From: Chrysaora quinquecirrha
Lineage: Eukaryota; Cnidaria; Scyphozoa; Semaeostomeae; Pelagiidae
Assembly: GCA_014526335.1 (NCBI GenBank)
Contig: JACTAT010000012.1
Span: forward strand, 1,025,318 to 1,089,317
DNA: 64,000 nucleotides
Direction of reading: 5' to 3'
The position numbers and the translations under genes were made by a program. Position 1 is the stretch's first letter. Each line of letters begins with the position of its first letter. Shown here piece by piece: positions 35,760 to 44,339 of this stretch. The notes under the pieces are model-generated. The model was given only the letters and a program-made list of their open reading frames with translations, had not been told where the DNA came from and searched no databases.

Positions 35760-36206
35760 TTATAGCCTTAACTTTTCTTCTCCGCTAAAGCTTTTTGGTT
35801 TCAGTCTCAAAGCAGCTGGAACAGTTGAAAGCTTTTCAAGGTGATAAGCTCTGTCACTTGTCGCAATCACGCAAACAAACAATTCTGAAGCTAAGCGACG
35901 AATCAAATTAAAACCATCGTTGTAAAAAGACCTACACCGAAGGATTGACGCTTGAAGATCTTTACCGGAGAAGTTTTCTTCGTTTACATTTGCCGGGTAA
36001 TCGCTAAGCTGCACGTAAACTTGTAGATTGATATGATACTTGTAGACTTTTTGAACGATCTTAGTTGCAAAACTTGTCGATACCTCTGTCACCATGGTGA
36101 TATTTTTATCAAGAAATTTCGATATATTCTTGAATATTTGCGACCCTTCTCTTTCACTTCCTGACTTTGCAGCCTTCAGGTTGTCTTGCCTGAACACTTC
36201 AAACAT
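35760..36206 (-). pseudogene. MVTEV-type frame, possible third gag-family start
   Basis: A 148-codon open frame contains MVTEVSTSFATKIVQKV from ATG 36095, the same start peptide and the same 13-base string TGGTGACAGAGGT as the gag copies at 19.9 and 22.4 kb. Beyond that, the sequence (LQVYVQLSDYPANVNEENFS, ERAYHLEKLSTVPAALRLKP-like) does not clearly match Gag, except for a possible LKPKSFSGEE near the end that resembles 'L.P..F.G.' of Gag N-termini. It may be a rearranged or unrelated frame. Upstream of the ATG the expected LTR was not resolved. Confidence 0.3.
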
Positions 36207-36839
36207 CCACTTCTTTTACAGACTGCCATGATTGCCTGTCAAATGGGATTTTCATGATCACGGTCCTCGTTCTTGAAAAGCAAACGAAAATGCATCTGTC
36301 TGTCGTTGGTGGAGCAGCCATTTCTGCAAGCACATACAGTGCGTAATATTTTGGCATTCCGTAATAAACTGGAAGGTTGTATGCCTCGGATCCTTGGTTC
36401 GTTTGGCATTATATTTCGACCTTTTACTAAAAAAGAACTATATCTTCATTAGGGTCAGTCTTTCCTCACATAGCATCACAGAGAACCTGTTGCTACAGCA
36501 TGCTTTTCTCGTTCATTCCCCTGAGCAAGTTCAGAAGAAACCTCAGTTGCTTGATTGGTCTTTCGGAGCTCGATGATGATTTGGCGAGTCCTTTATACAG
36601 TACTTTCTGTAACAGTTAATTGGGAACGCAGCTCGAGCTATTCATCGGTATGTTGTTTGATTGCTACAATGGATTTGTTTTATCAAGGGCACTCAAACTC
36701 ATTCTTCGGACTTCATTTGTTCCCAGGTGAATCACAAGTATTTTTCAAGAGTCGGATACCTTATCTTCCGTATGTACCGTTTGTCTGAATCTTTGATCAA
36801 TATGAAATCCTGCTCGAAACATCCTGCTCGAAACATTCG

Positions 36840-37130
36840 AGCAACCTTCAACTTCTTTAAAGAATGAGCAATTGGTTCCAATTTCTTATCGTAAGGAACA
36901 TAACCATGTATATTTGGAAGCCTTTTTTCCATTGCATAAAAATTATTTGGGCGGTCAGGAGATCGAGAGACTGTTTTAATTGTAATGATTTTGTGATGAC
37001 TGAGACAAAGGATCTTGGAGCTGTCGCAGTAAGAGCCAAGAGAGGAACACCAGGAAAAAATGATCTTAGTGTTGCAAGATTTCCAGTCTGGTCTGAAAGC
37101 CTTTAGTCTATAAGGAGTCAAAAAATGAAA
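36840..37130 (-). pseudogene. RecQ-like helicase fragment
   Basis: In shifting minus frames the sequence reads LKAFRPDWKSCNTK, then FFPGVPLLALTATAPRSFVS, VITKSLQLKQS, then VSRSPDRPNNFYAMEKRLPN. In RecQ-family DNA helicases the end of the first RecA-like domain carries 'L..LR..FP.VP.LALTATA......DI...L.L' and then 'S.DRPN..Y'. ALTATA and DRPNNFY match both motifs at the right distance. The Walker A, DExH and C-terminal helicase motifs are not present nearby. At least two frameshifts break it. RecQ-like genes are multi-copy in some cnidarians. It is a relic, not the host's working helicase. Confidence 0.65.
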
Positions 37131-37299
37131 ATCCCTAAAAATATTGAAAACTCGCTTAGAATTACTCTTAGGCAATAATTATTTATTACTTAACTACTTT
37201 AAATATCATTAATAAATTGGGACTTTATATAATTATATATTTATTTCAATCCCCTATTATTAGGTTCTGAATGCAGTTCTAGCAGTGTTAATTCATGTT

Positions 37300-37392
37300 T
37301 CATTGGTGTTTATCGGTGATCCATTGATAATCCATTGGTGTTCATTGGTGTTCCATTGGTGTTCATCGGTTTTCCCATTGGTGTGGTGTTTT
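37300..37392. repeat. CATTGGTGTTC short tandem repeat
   Basis: Seven to eight imperfect units of CATTGGTGTTC or CATCGGTGATC are visible between GTTTCATTGGTGTTTATCGG and CCATTGGTGTGGTG. It adjoins the coiled-coil coding relic. Confidence 0.7.
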
Positions 37393-38270
37393 AGACTAGA
37401 TTGTTCAATTCATGTGTCTGTGGAGATGGGCCAGATGTCGGTATTGAAAATGACAATCCTTTTTCAATGTCGTTAGTTATGTTGTTTGTTATTGATTCTA
37501 AAGCTGCGATGTTCAGATTAAATTCCTTTCTTAATAATTCTGTGTTTTCCTTATGCTTTGATTCTATTGACTCATACTTTGAGCTGATTCCTGAAACATT
37601 AGACTTAATAGAATTTTCTAGTTTCTTCTGACTTGTTATAAAAGATTCCAATTTATTGTTTTGGCTTTCCAAATGTTCTTCAAGGAGAATTTACTGACTT
37701 GACATTGTTTCAATCATTTTCAATTTGGTTGATTATCTTAATTGACGGTATAAGAGTATCTAATGTCATATAATGTTATATAATTTTATATGTATCACCA
37801 GTAAGGTTTCTTTTGACAGTGCAATTTCTTTTCCAAATTTCCAGCTTTTGCTTCCTATTCAGCCATGTGCAACGTACGTTGAGGGCAGCCTTGTGATATT
37901 ATTTCCGTCTTTAAATGGCTATGCATATTTTCCCTAATCTTTGTATCCTTTGGTATTGCTTCTTGTTTGTTCTCATTTCTTTTACTTTTTGGGAGATTAT
38001 TTAATGTGCAGCTGATTCTTTTTCTTCCTCCATTTTCCCAACATCGATCCCAATATCTTCATTAGAATTTTTTTCAATGTAATTTCCAACAGAATTGTTC
38101 TCCAGTTCTACAGTTTCAATAGCATTAACATCATCTTGTGGTTCATCCTTCTCAACCTGAGCAATACCTTCAGAGTTGTCTGTAGTCTCTTCTTTGCTTT
38201 TGGGTTGTCCGAAGCTCTCACAGCCCCTTTCTTCCTGAAATTGCTTTCTGCTATGTTCATCAAAAAGGCT
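37391..38270 (-). pseudogene. Coiled-coil and acidic coding relic; family Y copy 2
   Basis: The upstream end (about 38240-38000, minus) reads SESFGQPKSKEETTDNSEGI, EIGIDVGKMEEEKESAA-like acidic text. The middle (37998-37805) is family Y copy 2 (NKQEAIPKDTKIRENMHSHL). The downstream frame (37672 to 37391) reads SQKKLENSIKSNVSGISSKY, then ESIESKHKENTELLRKEFNL, with heptad-like spacing typical of a coiled coil. All three lie on one strand, so they may be parts of one protein. Frame changes separate them. I do not recognise a family; ORF1 of a retroelement is one possibility. Confidence 0.35.
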
Positions 38271-38500
38271 TAATTAATTTTTGCAAGAAGTCTCCTAATC
38301 ATGCTTGCATTATGGGCGAGCTATCTTTCATGCAAGGGTCGAGGGTTGGAGACGATAAAAAGAGGAATGTTGCAGAAAATGTTCTTTACAAATATTCATC
38401 CAATTCAACAATAATAGTTATTTATTTATTATCAATATAACGCTTATATAATGTAGCATTTTTCGAACAACGACAGGAACCACATAGAAAACAACACAAA

Positions 38501-38625
38501 TTAGGGTGCATGAATCATGATATTAGTGCTATTGGGCCTCCTTTGCTCTGACATATCCTTCCAACGCTGGCTTGCCATAGAATTCTTTTCTTTGATTGAG
38601 TATCCACGTAGCTCTGCAAAATTAC
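38501..38625 (-). pseudogene. Possible HMG-box-like exon remnant
   Basis: After a TTTTGCAG acceptor-like string (near 38618) the frame reads ELRGYSIKEKNSMASQRWKD, then MSEQRRPN. HMG boxes carry '...S..E..K..S..WK.MS..E+.P' in helices 1-2. SMASQRWKDMSEQ fits that part only. The length is well below a full box (about 70 residues). It lies on the same strand just downstream of the homeodomain-like exon. The identification is tentative. Confidence 0.3.
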
Positions 38626-38861
38626 ATTGAATAACAAAGCAATTAGGAAATATGAATATTTTTGTGTCACTCTGTCTCTGCACATGACAGACCAGCCAGT
38701 CTCGGCTTTGTAGGCCTAAGACGACTAGGCCAACGAAAAAAGGAGTTAAAAGAAAGAAATTGAATTTTTGAAATCAACCAAAATATTTTCCCAGATAATC
38801 AATTATAACCCGAAGGTCGTCTCTTTATCTTTGGTGCAACGAGTGGCTTTTTTGTTGGTTG

Positions 38862-39080
38862 TTAGCAAGAAGGAGCAGGACCGCGTTTTCTGTTATTTAT
38901 CCAGCACTGGACATCACTTTTGCGAAGGCCAGTGCGTTTAGGGAGAGAATTTATCCTATCCCCAAACTTTTTCAACGAAGTTGAACACAATCCACCATTA
39001 AATTCTAGTTCCAGCACTAGCAGAGAAACGTGGGCATTTGAGAATTTGCAAGCATCCATTTTTATCAAACCACAAAGCAC
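38862..39080 (-). CDS. Possible homeodomain-like DNA-binding exon
   Basis: The 72-codon minus frame contains HVSLLVLELEFNGGLCSTSL, then FGDRINSLPKRTGLRKSDVQ, then CWINNRKRGPAPSC before the stop. The recognition-helix pattern 'GL....VQ.W..NR+.+' is that of homeodomains (VQVWFQNRR), and the upstream LELEF could be helix 1. The loop between helices is several residues longer than in a canonical 60-residue homeodomain. Other homeodomain-like DNA-binding folds remain possible. The frame is intact, but the start is unclear and it may be the last coding exon of a longer gene. Confidence 0.4.
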   Translation of the reverse strand: MLCGLIKMDACKFSNAHVSLLVLELEFNGGLCSTSLKKFGDRINSLPKRTGLRKSDVQCWINNRKRGPAPSC

Positions 39081-39151
39081 TAAAAAAAATCACGTGCTCA
39101 CAGCAACTGCTCGCAACAAGATGGCTCGCATGATTTTTTGCCAACAAAAGC

Positions 39152-39218
39152 AGACAGCCATTTGGTGTTTGTTTCCTGTTTCTATAGGACACAGGAAACA
39201 AACACCAAATGGCTGTCT
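39152..39218. repeat. 28-bp perfect inverted repeat (hairpin), 11-base loop
   Basis: 39152-39179 (AGACAGCCATTTGGTGTTTG then TTTCCTGT) is exactly complementary to 39191-39218. The loop is TTCTATAGGAC. It lies in non-coding sequence upstream (minus sense) of the homeodomain-like exon. Transcribed on either strand it would fold into a long stable stem. No TA or other target duplication is obvious. Confidence 0.95.
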
Positions 39219-39446
39219 TAATCGCAAAGGACACAGTTGAACATGCAAAAACAATAGCTTGAACTGGGATTTGCCCAAATTAATCACTTGAATAATATGG
39301 GATAGTCCCGACGATTAATTCCGACACTGCTGACCCAAAGGTTAACTGATCTTGCAACAAATCTTTCGCTTTGAAGCACTTCCTGATTTTCTTCAACTTC
39401 GCAGTCTTGTTTGCGTTTCCCCTGCCTCGTAATATTTGTTGAGACT

Positions 39447-40430
39447 TCACAGTCTGCAATATAGACACCTGAATATAGGCACCTGACTTTCTCTGATTTC
39501 TATTTCTTTGGCCAACGCCTCTACCATCTGATCAACTGTCCATTCCAGATGATCTTTTGCAAATCTGATCATATTGAGCCTAATACTCTCTGGTACTTTC
39601 TCCATCAATACAGGGACGACAATACTGGAATAGCTGTCTTTGTCAATCTTCAAAGATTCTAAACCTCTGAACTGGGTTTCAATCTTGTTGTGTAAATCTT
39701 TCAGCCTTCCTATGTTTCTTTCGTTAAAGACTGGGGGTAGATTAATCAGCTCGTTCATATGCACTCTTTTCAGTACACTTGGTTTCGCATATCTCTTCTG
39801 CAATAAATCGATTGCTACTTGATCATTTGACTCGGTTAACGGGATTCCGGTGATGACATTTTTGGCTGGTTCTTCGAGGAAACTTTTGAGGTATTTCAGC
39901 TTGTCTACATTTGCCAAATCAGTGTCTTCGTGGTTTGCGCTGTTAAATCCATCCCAAAATTCCTGCCATTCACTTATTTTACCTCCGAATTTCTTTAACT
40001 CCAATTTCGGAAGTTTGACTTTCTGCTTTCTATTGGCTCTATTACAACTCTCTGATGCGACCGACGAATTAGCCTCAGAATTTACTGTTTCTTGTGAAAC
40101 ACTTCTTCTAATCGATGCTTGGTGATCTTTACTCAATGCTTCCTCCAAACAGATTAATGCGTATGTCACTTTCTCTTCAATCTCACTCGCATCGTCTGCT
40201 TCTTTCTGACAATCTTCTTCAGGGAAATCTGCGTCAACCATCGAATCAAGGATTTTTTTATCAGTTTCATTCAGAATGTCGAAACTGTCCTTTAAGTTGC
40301 GCTGAACTTGTTTCAATCTATTCTCGTCGATTTCTTCTGCTTCGAGAAGCGTGTTTGCTTTGTTTACGAACTTCGTGACGACTGATCTGAACGTCTTTCT
40401 CTTTTTCTGCAATCTTTCAACGTCCTCCAT
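39447..40430 (-). pseudogene. Pao/BEL retrotransposon Gag (DUF1759), truncated
   Basis: The 327-codon open frame starts MEDVERLQKKRKTFRSVVTK from the Met at 40430, soon after the LTR and primer-binding site. It has an N-terminal helical region, then the DUF1759 core: LPKLELKKFGGKISEWQEFW, DGFNSANHEDTDLANVDKLK, LKSFLEEPAKNVITGIPLTE and DLLQKRYAKPSVLKRVHMNE. DUF1759 is the capsid-like region of Pao/BEL Gag polyproteins and forms the particle. The reading frame is intact up to EIEIRESQ and then runs into LTR-derived codons and a stop at 39447. An open frame suggests that the element is young. Everything downstream, including the polymerase, is deleted. Confidence 0.9.
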
Positions 40431-40520
40431 TCTACTGTATTCCTCAGTTTTCTATTTATCAATCTGCTATGATTATGAATTCACTCTATCACACTCTAAT
40501 CCAGTTCGGTGGACCATTTA

Positions 40521-40951
40521 TGTTAAGACTTCACAGTCTGCAACTCTGCACTGGTTCGCGGTCAGTACACTCACACTCAGCAGATTTTACTCAAGAAATA
40601 CAGACTTTTTTATCTCAAAGCTTTCATCTTAACTCCACATTCTGAAACTCACAACTCGTCAACAAAAAATGCTTACATAAAGTTATATTCATAAAACAAA
40701 TAAAATGTGCAAAATGCATACAAGTTAAAAACAAAACTTCTTCCTACAGATTAAAACTAAATGTTACATAAGGGAGAACTTAAAATTAATCCTTAATTTC
40801 CCAGGTTACACTCATTAATTACACACTAAAGAAAAATAAGTTAAAATCATGTATCATGTGAATAGGCAATCTTACTCAACAAAGTTTCCCACGCTGCGTT
40901 TCGCTGCTTTGCAGTGCGCAAGCATCGCAGCAACCATAAGGTTTCGCGACA
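40521..40951 (-). repeat. 5' LTR of the Pao/BEL element
   Basis: It begins TGTCGCGAAACCTTATGG and ends GACTGTGAAGTCTTAACA on the minus strand, so it has the standard TG...CA ends. The terminal 23 bases recur with one mismatch at the far end of the element (39437-39459). A perfect short palindrome AGACT...AGTCT lies at the end. Confidence 0.75.
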
Positions 40952-40956
40952 ATATT

Positions 40957-41705
40957 AGGAGATTTTCTTGACTAAACTTCTATCACCTATGGCCTTGTAC
41001 GTTAACAATATATCAATATCGTGCGCAGCATTTATAATGCACCCTTGTTAGAGTCAGTTGAAAGCTATGAAATTCTTTCGCTTCAATAGGCCAATGACCA
41101 GTCGCTGGAGACACAACAACCAGGTGCGGGCAAGATATCTGCAGTGGAAGGAAAAGCGTTTGCATTGGAATTGTTATCAAGCGGTGCAAAATGCTGTAAT
41201 GGTCCTGTAATTGCTTTGATACACTGGATTCAAACGACATGCTGGTTTAATCCTTTGGTATTTCCATCTCCATCTGGATTAAATTTAAAATTTTTCTACG
41301 GGAAAATCTCTGGACTTCTTTCGCCAAATTTCCAAATGATTTTTTTCCAGTTATTCACTGACACTCAAAGAGAAGACCAGATACCATGTCCAGTAGTCTT
41401 GTATCAAATGCTGATACAGGTTTCTCTGGACTTCCAGGTCAGAATCCCAATGAAAGAAGAGCCTCAGCCTCAGTCTGACATTTGCAAAACATAAATTTCT
41501 TCAAGTGTTATCGACCTTGAAAGAATTTTAGAAGGTTTACAAATATGCATTGAACATGACAGGGATTAAAATGATGTTCATGTAGTAGTTTAGCTATCTA
41601 CTAATTTCAATTTCCAGTATGCACACCTTGCATATTAACAAAAACAATTGATTTAGTGTCTGTAACGGATCCACACACAGCTTTCATGTCCAGGAGCTAA
41701 AATAA
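40957..41705. other. Weakly coding stretch next to the BEL element
   Basis: The minus strand gives protein-like pieces in changing frames near 41060-41300 (for example NTKGLNQHVV), too short to assign. The 116-codon plus frame at 41144-41494 is antisense to them and is not supported. Confidence 0.25.
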
Positions 41706-41710
41706 CAAAG

Positions 41711-42185
41711 TTATTGACAAACATAGGCAAAAATTTTCCATCCTTCAAAGATCTCTACAATTTCTTGCGTGAAATCACCATCTGGATGAGCGATTTGGAA
41801 AGACATCTGTGATCCCATGCTTTCGTAATCGATGCTGATCCTATGGAACGATGGTCGATGACCAGGACGTGCAGTGGCGTTTTCATTTTGATTTGCAGCG
41901 GAGGTGGGACTGATGTTGTTGCAAGTGATGTTGTCTCCATTGGTGTTGTTGGCCAAAAGCTGTTTCGTAATCTCGCTTGTTGCTTTTTTTAGCTCTCTTT
42001 AACTACATTTTTGCCAATGCTTTGATTTCGTTTCGGACCCCAGTAGTCAGATTCTGAAGACTACTCTTGTTATTCTGCTCGGAGTCTTGCTGTTGCATTG
42101 ACTCAGGTTCAGGTTCAGGTCGGGAGCTCAATTTGCTGGCTCTAGTCGAGCTACGCTTGCTTCGGCGAGAGCTGGACTTTGGCAT
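41711..42185 (-). pseudogene. Retroelement ORF1 N-terminal fragment (MPKS type)
   Basis: The frame MPKSSSRRSKRSSTRASKLS at 42185 has the same start and basic Ser/Arg-rich character as the DIRS-like ORF1 at 17118 (MPKSKANSAPVASRRSSRG). It stops at 42003. A second frame (41956 to 41711) reads MANNTNGDNITCNNISPTSA, with an Asn/Thr-rich linker, then HPDGDFTQEIVEIFEGWKIF. The two are probably one ORF1 N-terminal region with a frame change near 41980. The 'KLLP' and 'W..AF' core is not visible, so it is truncated. Confidence 0.4.
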
Positions 42186-42659
42186 TGCAAGATATCAGGA
42201 TAAATACTTCAAATGAATACTTTCTCTTGACCAAGACCCGTCAGCTCAATGAACAAGAAAGAAGAGGCTTTGGAAAAAGTGCATTCGGTTTTTTGTGATG
42301 TAGGTTTTGGGGGCGTAATCTATTACCTCCTGTTTGGTTGGAAGCGGGTCATGCCACTATCAAACTAGCTGATTGGTTAAGAACAATGAGGGAGATTTTG
42401 TCACTAGGAAAAAAGAACAAAGAAAAAATCCTGAGAATTGTTGAAATCACTGCTTGGTACAAAGGGATCACAACTGTTTATCAAGTCTTCTTTTGCTTTC
42501 ATTTCAATTTGAATCTCCACGGTAAAAATTTTATTCTGTAAAAAGAATACAGAATATTCGAACCGAGAACTTTGCACTTTTGCAGGTAAGAAGCAATTCA
42601 AAAAACTTAAAAAGATCATATTAATATTTATACAAACCTCAGAATAGTTGAAATCACTG

Positions 42660-43611
42660 GTACAATGGTTAAGTTTAACGATTTGCAAGTTTCAGCCATA
42701 GCCAGCGACAAGGAGTACAACAGGACTGGCAGTCTGAAAGCTTTGTACAATCCAATTTGACCTGTATTTTCACCACCTGATTCGACTGGAGTAGAATGTG
42801 TGTCTATGAAAAACAAGTTATTTCCCAGTTTTCCAATTGTTATAGTATACGGTTGACTTATGAAAACTGAAAGGAATCTTCCATTACTACATGCTAATTC
42901 TTTAAGTCGTTTTTGAAACCTCTCCCTGCTTAATTCTGTGTAAACTCCGTCTGCAAACGTAAATTCCTCTGTTTATACGATATTCAACTAAAGATGACCA
43001 TTTTGAAGCACAATTCTACAAGTATCGACCAGCATATATTGCTTTGACTCATCTCTAACCTTGTTTAAGACGACAGCATACTCAACAATTGTTGTTTTTG
43101 CCAAAAACAATAAGATACCCGTCACTCTTCTTAGAATAAGTAATCATATCTTTAAGAAGCGCACTGCAGATTTTTAGGGCAAGAAATGCGCATGCCTTTG
43201 TGCCATCGTTAGGAACTGATAAGTACTCCTCGTGTTGTAAAGAAGGATGTCCTCCTGCAATTAATTTTGCAGCCTCTCGACTCAGTTTTGTACCTTGGCT
43301 AACTAGGAGATTAAAGATCTTTGAGGGGGCTTCATATTCTAAACGATTTAATATCTCCGTCATTGTGTCGAATGATTTGACTCTCTTTTGCCAGTCACAA
43401 TCGGTTAAAGCCCTTTGTACACCGCATATATCCAAACACAAAGTAGCTTGCATTCGGAATGTTTTCCTCCCATAGTTGGCAACTGATGTCTTCTTATCAG
43501 GTTCTCAAGAATTTCAAAAGGATTGTGCAAAGTATAATTTTCTGTCACTCTGTTGATTTCTTCTTCATAGTGATAAGACACATTTGAGTTAACTATGTTA
43601 AATTGAACCAT
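42660..43611 (-). pseudogene. Remnant of a conserved protein with Cys and His blocks (protease-like?)
   Basis: Block one (43453-43082) includes PSLQHEEYLSVPNDGTKACA and FLALKICSALLKD. Block two (about 42960-42740, one open frame) includes FADGVYTELSRERFQKRLKE, NGRFLSVFISQPYTITIGKL and FFIDTHSTPVESGGENTGQI. Between them a third frame reads YAVVLNKVRDESKQYMLVDT. The order 'C.FL.LK......' far upstream of 'IDTH......GG' belongs to an uncharacterised multi-copy cnidarian family as I remember it. A Cys in the first block and a His after a beta-strand in the last would fit a papain-like or OTU-like fold, which is inference only. At least two frame changes break the gene. Confidence 0.45.
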
Positions 43612-43767
43612 TTCCAGTGCTCAAAGATCTACGGCTTTACGGACTTTGCAGCATCATATCCCTTTAGGGCAGAGTGTAAATCGACTTTTTCCAGAAAGAC
43701 TTTCATATCAACATTGCCATCGAAATTTCGTATTTTCGATTCCATGATTTCGTTTAGACTCGCAAAA

Positions 43768-44035
43768 ATACCACCACATCAAGCATAATAATCCACCACA
43801 GTAGTGATTATCCACCACAGTACGCCAAAACTACCACCACATCAAGCATAATAACCCATCACAAGTACTGATTATCCACCACAGCACGCAATAACTACCG
43901 CCACAACAAGTTTAATAATCCACAGCATAGCATCAAGCATTATAACCCACCGCAGTCGTGATTATCCACCACAGTACGCAGAATCTACCACTACAGTACG
44001 CAGAATCTACCACAACAGTAGTGATTATAGATTCG
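43768..44035. repeat. Minisatellite, period about 63 bp
   Basis: About four imperfect units start near 43769, 43832, 43896 and 43930. Each contains TACCACCACATCAAGCATAA, TAATCCACCACAG, AGTGATTATCCACCACAG and a TACGCAGAA-like spacer. Smaller ACCACAGTA modules recur inside each unit, so it is a repeat of repeats. The last units are shortened. Confidence 0.8.
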
Positions 44036-44339
44036 CTGGTGTGGACATGCACCAGGATAAATCAGCACGTCTTTCCCGAAATGTCGTTTGCTCCCGAATT
44101 CTAAGCGCGGAAAGATGAGGGATATGTGGACATCAGCGTCAGAGAAATTTTCAGTCATCTTTTTAAGGGCAGATGTGAGATAATTCTGAATTTATTTTGG
44201 TGTTGAGGTTTCAGGGAGTTTCTGGGGGGAAGTGGGCAGCGAATTTTGGGAATCGGAGCCGGAAATCGTTTGGCAGAGATGAATCTAATGTTGGAATCAC
44301 CAATAGCTAAGGATGTTTTCTATTTCGAATAATTTTTTT

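Larger units (their letters stand above)
39437..40951 (-). mobile_element. Internally deleted Pao/BEL LTR retrotransposon with target-site duplication
   Basis: The element is bounded by ATATT on both sides (39432-39436 and 40952-40956), a 5-base target-site duplication. The 5' LTR on the minus strand spans 40951 to 40521 (431 bases), starting TGTCGCG and ending TTAACA. Next come TAAATGGTCCACCGAAC, a likely primer-binding site, and then gag. At the other end only about 23 bases of the 3' LTR remain (39437-39459; TGTTGAGACTTCACAGTCTG), joined directly to gag. Protease, reverse transcriptase, RNase H and integrase are all absent. The element is therefore 1515 bases instead of several kilobases. 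Confidence 0.8.

Noticed and set aside
43768..44035. Spaced repeats that could suggest a CRISPR array
   Set aside because: Units are head-to-tail and imperfect with no unique spacers, and the sequence is from an animal. It is a minisatellite.
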